A DNA stretch of 33,547 nt from an uncultured Clostridia bacterium (lineage in GTDB: Bacteria; Bacillota; Clostridia; Christensenellales; Borkfalkiaceae), in NCBI GenBank assembly GCA_934249265.1, contig CAKQKQ010000008.1, positions 1 through 33,547 on the forward strand, given 5' to 3'. Made by a program: the position numbers and the translations under genes. Positions 15,523 to 22,129 of the stretch are shown here, in pieces. How positions within the stretch are numbered: the first letter of the stretch is position 1; every line of letters begins with the position of its first letter. The notes below the pieces were generated by a model. It ran no database searches and was not told the DNA's origin. It worked only from the letters and a program-made list of their open reading frames with translations.

Positions 15523-16065
15523 TTATTCTTTTGTTTTTTGCGGCTTTTGCGGTCTGGAAGAATTAAACCAAACCCTGATTTTTTCAACTTGGTCTGCGCT
15601 TAAAAAACCTTTATCGACGCCGTAATTTCCCCTCGGCGAACAGAAGAATAAATAGTGTGCGGTTTCTTTCAATTTGGTAAAATTTTTATAATACATTTTG
15701 CCTTCGCTTACATATTCTCCGTCCATATAAGAGGAAATAAGCACAGCATCTTTTGTGAATATGAAATAATTTATTCCGTCGATTTTTTCACTGTCTTTTA
15801 CCGCCCTATTCGAGGCGAGCCAAAACACAAGACCAAAGCCGACGAGTAACGAACTTAAAAGTAATAAGAATGCATTTGCCGCATTTGTGTCGTGTATAAT
15901 CGCAAATACTATATACCCTATCACACCCACTAAACCGATGCAAAAAGCAATTATACTTCCAGTTTTTAACGACGAAACGTTTTCTTTTTCCATTCGTGTA
16001 GAATATCGAGTATTTACCTCTATAGTGTCGCTACAATCTATTTTTATCACTTTATCTTGTTCCAT
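15523..16065 (-). CDS. YcxB-like membrane protein
   Basis: Hypothetical protein of 180 residues. Two adjacent hydrophobic helices (residues ~36-60 TGSIIAFCIGLVGVIGYIVFAII and ~66-86) separate a short N-terminal strand region from a C-terminal domain. The C-terminal part (YFIFTKDAVLISSYMDG...MYYKNFTKLKETAHYLFFCSPRGNYGVDKGFLSADQVEKIRVWF) matches the YcxB-like domain, in which a pattern like l..kg.ls..q...l is usual at the end. The start is ATG 16065 (MEQDKV), seven codons into the longer frame, because it has a GGAGA ribosome site. The function of the family is unknown. It stands alone; a short tandem repeat lies upstream. Confidence 0.75.
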   Translation of the reverse strand: MEQDKVIKIDCSDTIEVNTRYSTRMEKENVSSLKTGSIIAFCIGLVGVIGYIVFAIIHDTNAANAFLLLLSSLLVGFGLVFWLASNRAVKDSEKIDGINYFIFTKDAVLISSYMDGEYVSEGKMYYKNFTKLKETAHYLFFCSPRGNYGVDKGFLSADQVEKIRVWFNSSRPQKPQKTKE

Positions 16066-16085
16066 TATTTTTCTCCATATCACGG

Positions 16086-16186
16086 TAATTTGTAAGCCGC
16101 TTTTTCTTTTTTGTCTTTATTGCGGAAACTTGAAAGCCGCTTTTTCTCGATTATCACAACAACTTGCAAACCGCTGTTTAAAATCG
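16086..16186. repeat. Imperfect tandem repeat upstream of the YcxB-like gene
   Basis: Three degenerate copies of an AACTTG-AAAGCCGC-TTTTTCT unit begin near 16086, 16127 and 16170, a period of about 41-43 bp. The third copy is the weakest. They lie just upstream of the YcxB-like start. Confidence 0.5.
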
Positions 16187-16284
16187 GCTTTTGTTTTTAA
16201 TCGTAAAATCATTATCGATTTTACTTTTTGTTTACCGTTTGTTTATATTTTCTTTACGTTTACGGCGTGAAATAAGCGTAATTT

Positions 16285-16322
16285 TGTCATTTTTACATAA
16301 TACGTGCACTGTAAAGATGACA
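16285..16322. repeat. 38-bp palindromic element, copy 6
   Basis: Centred at 16303/16304, four bases 3' of the HNH gene stop. Homology with the aroA-internal copy at 25846 extends about 18 bp further left (GTGAAATAAGCG-N-AATTTTG). Confidence 0.8.
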
Positions 16323-16325
16323 GAA

Positions 16326-16820
16326 TTATTTATTTTCGCCTTGCAAATACTTTTGCAAATATCTTAAATCAACCTTCCATTCGGAAACTTTATTGCGGCG
16401 TTTTTGGTCTTCGTTAGCCTTGCCGACGCAGTGCAAATAATCAACGTAACTGCAATTATTCACCTTCATAAACCACTCGGAAGCCTCTTTTTCTCTACCC
16501 ATTAAAGTTGTGCGTTGAATGTGTATGCACTCGTGACAATTTTTACACACGGCGATTACGTCTTTTAATATTTGTATGCCGTTTTCCTCGTCATAGTTCC
16601 ATCTTTCGTGCGCCTCGAGCCTATTTACTTTGCGACCGCAAATCATACATTTACCGTCCGCCTCCTTATAGGCTTGTTTTCTTATCACGTCCCACACTTT
16701 TTGCGGAAACATTGTGCGCAAGTTCTCTTTCCAACAGCCGTCGGGGATAAGTTCTATATTTAAAATATAATTAGGTTGTTTAGTTTTTTCCTCGTCTTCG
16801 CTGTAATAACATTTTCCCAT
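16326..16820 (-). CDS. HNH endonuclease-domain protein
   Basis: Probable HNH nuclease of 164 residues. The central part has a zinc ribbon and HNH fold: Cys58-x2-Cys61 (GKCMICGRK), RLEAHERWNYD with His71, then Cys92-x2-Cys95-His96 (CKNCHECIH) and His100. These provide the structural zinc and the catalytic histidines of the family. The flanking regions are charged and contain no membrane or signal segment. The ribosome site GGAGAG precedes ATG 16820. It is not next to phage, restriction or intein genes, so the target is unknown. A run of five 19-bp repeats lies directly upstream, between this gene and fumC. Confidence 0.8.
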   Translation of the reverse strand: MGKCYYSEDEEKTKQPNYILNIELIPDGCWKENLRTMFPQKVWDVIRKQAYKEADGKCMICGRKVNRLEAHERWNYDEENGIQILKDVIAVCKNCHECIHIQRTTLMGREKEASEWFMKVNNCSYVDYLHCVGKANEDQKRRNKVSEWKVDLRYLQKYLQGENK

Positions 16821-16868
16821 ATTCTCTCCGCCGACCTTAAATATCGGCTTTTAGTCAAATTTAGTGTC

Positions 16869-16963
16869 ACGGCGTTTAAAATTTTCCGTACCGCTTGAAA
16901 TTTTCCGTGCCGCTTAAAACTTCCCGTACCGTATGAAATTTTCAGTGTCGTTTAAAATCTTGT
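16869..16963. repeat. Five tandem 19-bp repeats upstream of the HNH gene
   Basis: Units begin at exactly 16869, 16888, 16907, 16926 and 16945. The consensus is near GTRCCGCTTRAAAYTTYCC. The period is constant while the units differ by a few bases, more at the ends. The array begins about 50 bp upstream of the HNH start codon. Confidence 0.8.
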
Positions 16964-17047
16964 TGACCTTTTTATTCTGTTTTGCACCGAAAACGCCGCC
17001 AAGCCCAATTAAATACGCCATAAATTTACCTTAATCAATCAATTTTA

Positions 17048-17085
17048 TGTCAATTTTACTAAATACGTATTGCGTAAAGCGGACA
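17048..17085. repeat. 38-bp palindromic element, copy 7
   Basis: Centred at 17066/17067, arms TGTCAATTTTAC and GTAAAGCGGACA. It lies 20 bp 3' of the fumC stop codon. Confidence 0.85.
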
Positions 17086-17105
17086 TTTTTTGCATTAAAC
17101 CAAAA

Positions 17106-18470
17106 TTAAACCATCTTTTCGGGGTGGAATACTTCGTCGAATTTTTCTTCGGTCAAAAACCCGAGCGCAACGCACGCCTCTTTAAGCGAAATGTTTTCTT
17201 TATATGCTTTTTTAGCCGTCTTTGCCGCGTTTTCATATCCGATATACGGGTTGAGCGCGGTCACGAGCATAAGCGAATTGTAAAGATTATGGTTCATCTT
17301 TTCTTTATTCGCTTTAATTCCACTCACGCAGTTTTTCTCGAAAGAAATAATTACGTCGGTTAAAAGTCTCGCCGACTGAAGGAAATTGTAAATAATCACG
17401 GGCATAAACACGTTTAATTCAAAGTTACCTTGCGACGCGCCGAAACCTACCGCAACGTCGTTAGACATAACTTGCACTGCGACCATAGTCACCGCCTCGC
17501 ATTGAGTGGGGTTGACCTTACCGGGCATAATAGAACTCCCCGGTTCGTTTTCGGGAATAAATATCTCTCCCAACCCGTCTCGAGGACCTGAAGCGAGCCA
17601 CCTTACGTCGTTGGCTATTTTCATCAAGTCGCAAGCAAGAGCCTTTAATCCGCCGTGCGCAAACACGATATCGTCCTTTGACGAAAGCGCGTGGAATTTA
17701 TTTTCTGAAGTGTAAAAATCTTTACCCGTAAGCAAACTTATTTGTTTTGCGACCTCTTCGGCAAAACCTTTCGGGGCGTTTAAACCCGTACCTACCGCCG
17801 TGCCGCCGAGCGCAATGCGTTTAAGCCCGAAAAGCGACTGCTTTATCTGCTCTTTCGTTCTCTCGAGCATACCCCTCCAACCGCTGATTTCTTGCGAAAA
17901 AGCGATGGGCACTGCGTCTTGAAGGTGCGTTCTGCCGCTTTTTACAATGCCTTCGTTTTGTTTTTCAAGCGTTTTAAAGGTGTCGATAAGTTTGTCTATC
18001 GCGGGCAAAAGTTTGTCTTCAATGGACAAAACCGCGGAAATATGCATCGCCGTGGGGAAAGTGTCGTTTGACGATTGGCTTTTGTTTACGTCGTCGTTGG
18101 GGTGAAGAAGTTTTTTGCCGGCGATTTCGTTCGCCCTATTGGCAACAACTTCGTTTACGTTCATATTCGATTGCGTTCCGCTGCCCGTCTGCCAAACGAC
18201 AAGCGGAAAATTGCCGTCGAGTTTGCCATCGGATATCTCGTCGCACACACCGCAAATGGCGTCCGACTTTTCTTTTGAAAGCAAACCGAGATTATTGTTT
18301 GCAATTGCCGCCGCCTTTTTCAAAACCGCAAAAGCGGAAATAATTTCACTCGGCATAGTTTCAACGCCGATGCGAAAATTGTCGTGACTGCGCTGTGTTT
18401 GCGCGCCCCAATATTTATCTGCGGGCACTTTAACCTCGCCCATCGTGTCTTTTTCTATACGATATTGCAT
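17106..18470 (-). CDS. fumC: Class II fumarate hydratase
   Basis: Iron-independent fumarase, converting fumarate and malate in the cytoplasm. The 454 residues cover the whole fumarase/aspartase family: SGTQSNMNVNEV near 97, SSNDTFPTAMH near 134, the SGRTHLQDAVP catalytic-His region near 179, and the signature GSSIMPGKVNPTQCEA near 313. The NMNVNEV and GSGTQ features favour fumarase over aspartase. The ribosome site GGAGGG lies seven bases before ATG 18470. It is transcribed alone with a palindromic repeat at its 3' end. No other TCA-cycle gene is in the window, so it may serve a reductive branch or aspartate/adenylosuccinate recycling, which is inference. Confidence 0.95.
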   Translation of the reverse strand: MQYRIEKDTMGEVKVPADKYWGAQTQRSHDNFRIGVETMPSEIISAFAVLKKAAAIANNNLGLLSKEKSDAICGVCDEISDGKLDGNFPLVVWQTGSGTQSNMNVNEVVANRANEIAGKKLLHPNDDVNKSQSSNDTFPTAMHISAVLSIEDKLLPAIDKLIDTFKTLEKQNEGIVKSGRTHLQDAVPIAFSQEISGWRGMLERTKEQIKQSLFGLKRIALGGTAVGTGLNAPKGFAEEVAKQISLLTGKDFYTSENKFHALSSKDDIVFAHGGLKALACDLMKIANDVRWLASGPRDGLGEIFIPENEPGSSIMPGKVNPTQCEAVTMVAVQVMSNDVAVGFGASQGNFELNVFMPVIIYNFLQSARLLTDVIISFEKNCVSGIKANKEKMNHNLYNSLMLVTALNPYIGYENAAKTAKKAYKENISLKEACVALGFLTEEKFDEVFHPEKMV

Positions 18471-19366
18471 ATTTTCCCTCCTTTGCCGACTTTTTGACTT
18501 CGTTTTGCATTGTTTAAGCGCACAAAGCGCAATTTCTATTGTCGAACGGGTCTAAACGGGTTTAAAAGCAGCGTAAAACAACATAAAATCAAAATTAAAT
18601 GACGTTAAAACAGCATATAAACGAAATAAAATGACGTTAAAACGACTTTAAATGCGAGTTTAACGACGAATTTTGCCAATTTTAAGCCGTCAAAAACATT
18701 AAAAGTTTTAATTCCGCTCCAACTACCCCATTATGTTTCTACAATAATAGTTTAACATATTAACTTGCATATGACAAATATTTTAAGGCGAAAAACCCGA
18801 TTTGCGTCGGCTGGCGGGCAATTTGAGACGATATTGAAAAAAACGCAGTGCTTTTTAAAGTGGTTTTCAATTATCTTTAATATCTTTAAATCGCTCCGCA
18901 AAGCACCGCTAAAAATCTTTTTTCGCCCGAAATTTTGTGATTTCACTTTATTTATCTACTTGCCATTTTGTGATTTTACTTGAATTACTACTTTATCAAA
19001 ATGCCGCCGTTAAAATTAAAAACGCCCGCCATGAAAACCGAGGTTGCCAACTATAAAAACTCAACATACCATTTATAAAAATTAAAAATAGCAACCATAA
19101 AAATTCAAAAATACTTCACTAAAAAACTAAAATCGTCAACCGTAAAAACTCAACATAACCGCCGTAAAAATCAAGATACTCTCTCTATAAAAACTCAAAG
19201 TACCCACCCCAAAAACTAAAAACGCCCTCTATAGAAACTAAAAACGCCGACCGTAAAATACTTTTATCAAAAATAAAAAACCGTACATTTTTATGCGGTT
19301 TACATTTATAATTTAGCGATAAATTCGGCGCATAATAAAATATTTACAGTTTTTGCTTAAAATTAA
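18471..19366. other. Long non-coding spacer between fumC and tRNA-Pro
   Basis: About 900 bp without a supported gene. It holds an AAATGACGTTAAAAC sequence twice (near 18598 and 18631), two ATTTTGTGATTT-ACT copies near 18931 and 18965, and from ~19010 to 19260 a run of degenerate ~25-30-bp units built on CCGTAAAAACTCAA. Frames at 18752-18946 and 18765-18983 have no ribosome site or recognisable family. Confidence 0.45.
19270..19300 (-). terminator. Terminator hairpin, minus strand
   Basis: AACCG (19279-19283) and CGGTT (19296-19300) pair; the minus-strand copy is followed by TTTTTTATTTTT. It would end leftward transcripts coming past the tRNA gene. Confidence 0.5.
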
Positions 19367-19395
19367 TTGATATTTAACAAATAAAATGATATAAT
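19367..19395 (+). promoter_or_regulatory. Promoter of tRNA-Pro
   Basis: -35 TTGATA (19367-19372) and -10 TATAAT (19390-19395) with 17-bp spacing; the tRNA begins 11 bp after the -10 box. Confidence 0.82.
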
Positions 19396-19406
19396 AACAA
19401 AGCAAT

Positions 19407-19482
19407 CGAGGTGTAGCGCAGTTGGTAGCGCGCTTGGTTCGGGACCAAGAGGTCGTGAGTTCGAGTCTCGTCACCTCGACCA
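19407..19482 (+). tRNA. tRNA-Pro (anticodon CGG)
   Basis: Acceptor stem CGAGGTG (19407-19413) pairs with CACCTCG (19472-19478), followed by A and an encoded CCA. The D-arm has GCGC...GCGC, the anticodon stem is CTTGG/CCAAG with loop TTCGGGA giving anticodon CGG, and the T-arm reads GTGAGTTCGAGTCTCGT. G37 after the anticodon is typical of proline tRNAs. It has its own promoter and terminator and is transcribed alone. Confidence 0.97.
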
Positions 19483-19486
19483 TAAG

Positions 19487-19521
19487 AAAAAAAGCGGAAG
19501 TATTATGCTCCCGCTTTTTTT
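19487..19521 (+). terminator. Terminator of tRNA-Pro
   Basis: AGCGG (19493-19497) pairs with CCGCT (19511-19515), followed by seven T. It starts about five bases after the tRNA CCA end. Confidence 0.85.
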
Positions 19522-19610
19522 ATTAATATAAGAAATTAGAAACTTGCTTGCAAGGGTTTACAATTTCGCATTTTGCATACTAAAAAGTGCAGAATTTTGT
19601 ATTTTTGCAT

Positions 19611-19650
19611 AAGTCCGCAAGGACTTGAAAGATTTTGCCGTAAGGCAAAA
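19611..19650 (+). ncRNA. Two adjacent GNRA-type hairpins, possible structured RNA
   Basis: AAGTCC-GCAA-GGACTT (19611-19626) and TTTTGCC-GTAA-GGCAAAA (19633-19650) are perfect stems capped by GNRA tetraloops on the plus strand, only six bases apart. Both loops fit GNRA only in the plus direction. No promoter of their own is seen; the tRNA terminator lies between them and the tRNA promoter. Whether they form a real RNA is uncertain. Confidence 0.3.
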
Positions 19651-19792
19651 GATTTACTTCTTATAATTATAATAACAAAAAAGCAACCGCCAAATATAAT
19701 ATAAAAGAAATCCCCATGCTTACATAACAAAAACCACCCATAACACAAAAAAATAGCCGACGTACCATTTCAAACAAAATTTTAAACACATA

Positions 19793-19836
19793 AAAAGAAC
19801 GCAAGTCTTTTAATGACTTGCGTTCTTTTGTTTTTT
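19793..19836. terminator. Strong bidirectional terminator hairpin
   Basis: A 15-bp perfect stem (19793-19807 with 19815-19829, AAAAGAACGCAAGTC arm). T-rich tracts follow on both strands. On the minus strand it lies about 150 bp after the stop of the 187-residue membrane protein gene. Confidence 0.85.
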
Positions 19837-19983
19837 ACCCTTATTTCTCCCTACTAACACATAACCTCTTTATTTAACAATTAAAATTATATTGCTACAC
19901 AACTGCACAACAACGCGTTGCGCCGCCGCAATATTTCGTTATACCATAGCGCAGAGATATTTTTTTTGCTCGGCAACCGATTT

Positions 19984-20547
19984 TTATTCGCCTGCTATAG
20001 AGCAATCGGTTAAATCGTCGTCATAACCGTCGTTTCTTAAACTTTCTTTTAATCTATCGTCTACTTTAAATATCTTTCTAATCAATACGCCGATTCCGCA
20101 GAAAATTGCCGTCGGTAAAACGATACAAGCAGCATAAAGTATCAAAGTGTACTTTATTACTTCAAAACCATCTTGACTTATTCCCATCGAACCGTTGCAC
20201 GCAAATCTGTCAAGTAACGTAATTACTAAAAAGAAAATAAACAACGGACCGCCTATTCCGAGTATGATTCTACGCAAAAACGACCAAACCTTGCTGAGCG
20301 CTTCCGCAATAACGAAAAGCGGGTTGCTCGAATAAGGACTTTGTCTTCTAAACTCTAACCAGTCTATGTACTTATGAGTCGTTTGCCCTCTAACACCCGA
20401 AGAAGTTTCGGAAATTTCATACCCTACTTCGTCTTCCGTGCTCGTTCCGTAATACTGCCACCCGAAAGCCTTTTTTTCGAGTTTAAGCAGCCATCTGTCG
20501 CCAAAAATTCCTTTTATTGAAACTGTAGATATGCGATGTCTTGCCAT
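19984..20547 (-). CDS. Hypothetical two-helix membrane protein, divergent from an XRE regulator
   Basis: I do not recognise a family. The 187 residues begin with a soluble, tyrosine- and tryptophan-containing region (1-90, including RWLLKLEKKAFGWQYYGTSTEDEVGYEI, perhaps beta-rich). Two hydrophobic helices follow (~93-113 and ~131-156) and then a short acidic tail. There is no signal peptide. The ribosome site AAAGGAGGAGGG is very strong. It is divergent from an XRE regulator, and two palindromic operator candidates sit on its promoter, so repression by that regulator is likely (inference). Frequent AGA and TTA codons set it apart from the core genes and suggest an acquired module. Confidence 0.75.
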   Translation of the reverse strand: MARHRISTVSIKGIFGDRWLLKLEKKAFGWQYYGTSTEDEVGYEISETSSGVRGQTTHKYIDWLEFRRQSPYSSNPLFVIAEALSKVWSFLRRIILGIGGPLFIFFLVITLLDRFACNGSMGISQDGFEVIKYTLILYAACIVLPTAIFCGIGVLIRKIFKVDDRLKESLRNDGYDDDLTDCSIAGE

Positions 20548-20564
20548 ATCCCTCCTCCTTTGTA

Positions 20565-20580
20565 AAGAAATATATTTCTT
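20565..20580. promoter_or_regulatory. XRE operator candidate 1
   Basis: Perfect 16-bp palindrome AAGAAATATATTTCTT, just downstream of the minus-strand -10 box, at the expected transcript start. Confidence 0.65.
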
Positions 20581-20591
20581 ATACTTTACCT

Positions 20592-20620
20592 ATTATAATG
20601 GAAATATATTTCTCTGTCAA
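20592..20620 (-). promoter_or_regulatory. SigA-type promoter of the 187-residue membrane protein gene
   Basis: -35 TTGACA (20615-20620) and -10 TATAAT (20592-20597), consensus, spacing 17 bp. Operator candidate 2 lies exactly between the two boxes. Confidence 0.82.
20601..20612. promoter_or_regulatory. XRE operator candidate 2
   Basis: Palindrome GAAATATATTTC shared with operator 1. It lies between -35 and -10 of the membrane protein promoter. A half site GAAATATTTT follows at 20631, next to the XRE gene. Confidence 0.65.
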
Positions 20621-20653
20621 GTCTTTTCCAGAAATATTTTTTATAATACGAGT

Positions 20654-21001
20654 ATGACATACAACTTCGGTACAAGATTAAAAGAATTAAGAACTGAAAA
20701 TAATTTAAGCCAAAGCGCGTTGGCAGCGAAAATTAATTGCAGTCAAAAGATTATTGACTATTGGGAAAAGGGTTCAAGCGAGCCAACCGCGCATTTTATA
20801 GTCGCTCTTGCCGATTTTTTCGGTGTTTCTTGCGATTATCTTTTGGGCAGAGAAGACGATTTCGGCACGATAAATTCTTGCAATAACCTCACGTTTAGCG
20901 AGAACGAACTGTTGACGATTTATCGCGATTTGTCCGCCGAAGATAAAAAAATCGTAATGCGACTCGCAAAATCGATTAAGCAATATAATTCTCGGGAATA
21001 A
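20654..21001 (+). CDS. XRE-family transcriptional regulator
   Basis: DNA-binding repressor-like protein of 115 residues. The N-terminal helix-turn-helix (about 6-66) reads FGTRLKELRTENNLSQSALAAKINCSQKIIDYWEKGSSEPTAHFIVALADFFGVSCDYLLGR, a Cro/C1 type, with a short C-terminal helix (SAEDKKIVMRLAKSIKQY) that may dimerise. The upstream frame to 20531 is rejected because it crosses the operators and the divergent gene. ATG 20654 lies only six bases after a TATAAT, so the transcript would be nearly leaderless. It probably controls the divergent membrane protein gene and itself. AT-rich codon use matches that gene. Confidence 0.9.
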   Translation: MTYNFGTRLKELRTENNLSQSALAAKINCSQKIIDYWEKGSSEPTAHFIVALADFFGVSCDYLLGREDDFGTINSCNNLTFSENELLTIYRDLSAEDKKIVMRLAKSIKQYNSRE

Positions 21002-21691
21002 TCGATTTTTATCAGCAATATTTTTCCATATCTAACTAATATCGGCGTTTAATTTAAACGCTGTTTTATCGAGCAAAACAACTTGGAGTGTTATGATTAT
21101 TCCTCGCCCATTTTATAAACCGAGCAAGAATTAAGTTTTAATAAACAAAGGCTACAAATCTTCACTCAGTTTCAGCAAACGAGACTGACTGTAAAACCGA
21201 CTGAGGAATATTTTGGAGTTTTAATTGATTTGTTTTTTAACTATTTTACCGTAATTTGCTTTTATAAAATCTTTTTGCAATAGGATTATACTCTACCTTC
21301 CTTTATACAAAAAAGAGTACAAACACAATATAATTTTACCACCAAAAACAAATATAACACATTATAATCATATGCCACTAAAACTCAATTTATCTGGTTA
21401 TAATTTTACGTTATGAAAGCATAAAAAGACCGTTTTACGCAATACGTATCGCGTAAAACGGTCTGATTTTTTTTATTTTTAACTTTATTTAAAACTTTTT
21501 TATTGCGAAAAACAACAAACCAAAAGTTCGCAATTCTTTTTAATTACACTCTCATGCCCCACAAAGGGCATTTTTATTTTGCGCTCTGTTTGAAAGTGTT
21601 TTTCGACTCAACCTTTTTAAATTGCCGTTGCGTTTTAGTCAAAATTTTTTTAACAAAACAAATTCCTCACACCGACAAAAAATATTTAAGT
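21002..21691. other. Spacer with several terminator hairpins, no supported gene
   Basis: Contains palindromic element copy 8 and two plus-strand hairpins followed by T-runs: ATTGCGAA (21502-21509)/TTCGCAAT (21527-21534), and ATGCCC (21554-21559)/GGGCAT (21566-21571). A frame at 21503-21724 runs through these hairpins and into aroQ, so I reject it. The rest is AT-rich and unremarkable. Confidence 0.5.
21427..21464. repeat. 38-bp palindromic element, copy 8 (terminator-like)
   Basis: The most perfect copy: arms AGACCGTTTTACGC-AATAC and its complement differ at one position, centred at 21445/21446. It is followed by GATTTTTTTT on the plus strand and by TTTTTATG on the minus strand, so it should act as a bidirectional intrinsic terminator, and is the likely end of the aro operon. 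Confidence 0.88.
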
Positions 21692-22129
21692 TTATTCGCC
21701 AAGTTTTTCTGTAAGTTTTTGTAATGCCTCTTTATATCCTAAAAAGCCTTTGCCTTTTATCGTCGCGAAAGCGTATTCGGAAATGAAACTGAATTTTCGG
21801 TATTCTTCACGTTGAGAAACGTCGGTAAGATGCACCTCGACGGTAGGCAAAGCCACACCTTTAAGCGCGTCTAAAATAGCGACGCTGGTGTGTGTGTACC
21901 CGCCCGCATTGATAATTATGCCGTCATATTTACCCAATGCGTGCTGAATTTCGTCGATTATTTCGCCCTCGTGGTTTGACTGAAAAATTTTGACGTTCAA
22001 CTTTAGTTCGTTCGCGCTGTCTACAATGTAGTGTTTTAATGCATTATAGTCTTGCTTGCCGTATAGTTCGGGTTCTCTTATACCCAGCATATTTAAATTA
22101 GGTCCGTTTATTACCAAGATTTTCTTCAT
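21692..22129 (-). CDS. aroQ: Type II 3-dehydroquinate dehydratase
   Basis: Third step of the shikimate pathway, dehydrating 3-dehydroquinate to 3-dehydroshikimate through a cytoplasmic dodecamer. The 145 residues from ATG 22129 have the type II hallmarks: KKILVINGPNLNMLGIREPELYG (Tyr of the lid), QSNHEGEIIDEIQ, NAGGYTHTSVAILDAL, and VEVHLTDVSQREEYRKFSFIS. The length agrees with the family. The longer TTG frame to 22153 is less likely. It overlaps the end of the CM-AroE-AroK gene by 32 bases and is the last gene of the aro operon, with palindromic element 8 as probable terminator. The symbol is the dehydratase aroQ, not the chorismate mutase that is also sometimes called AroQ. Confidence 0.95.
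   Translation of the reverse strand: MKKILVINGPNLNMLGIREPELYGKQDYNALKHYIVDSANELKLNVKIFQSNHEGEIIDEIQHALGKYDGIIINAGGYTHTSVAILDALKGVALPTVEVHLTDVSQREEYRKFSFISEYAFATIKGKGFLGYKEALQKLTEKLGE

Noticed and set aside
18752..18983. Short overlapping frames on both strands in the fumC-tRNA spacer
   Set aside because: No ribosome site, no recognisable motif, low-complexity surroundings.
19536..19748. 70-residue minus-strand frame after tRNA-Pro
   Set aside because: Cys/Phe/Ile-rich with no family, overlaps clear hairpins, no ribosome site.
21503..21724. 73-residue plus-strand frame before aroQ
   Set aside because: Passes through two terminator hairpins and runs into the end of aroQ on the opposite strand.
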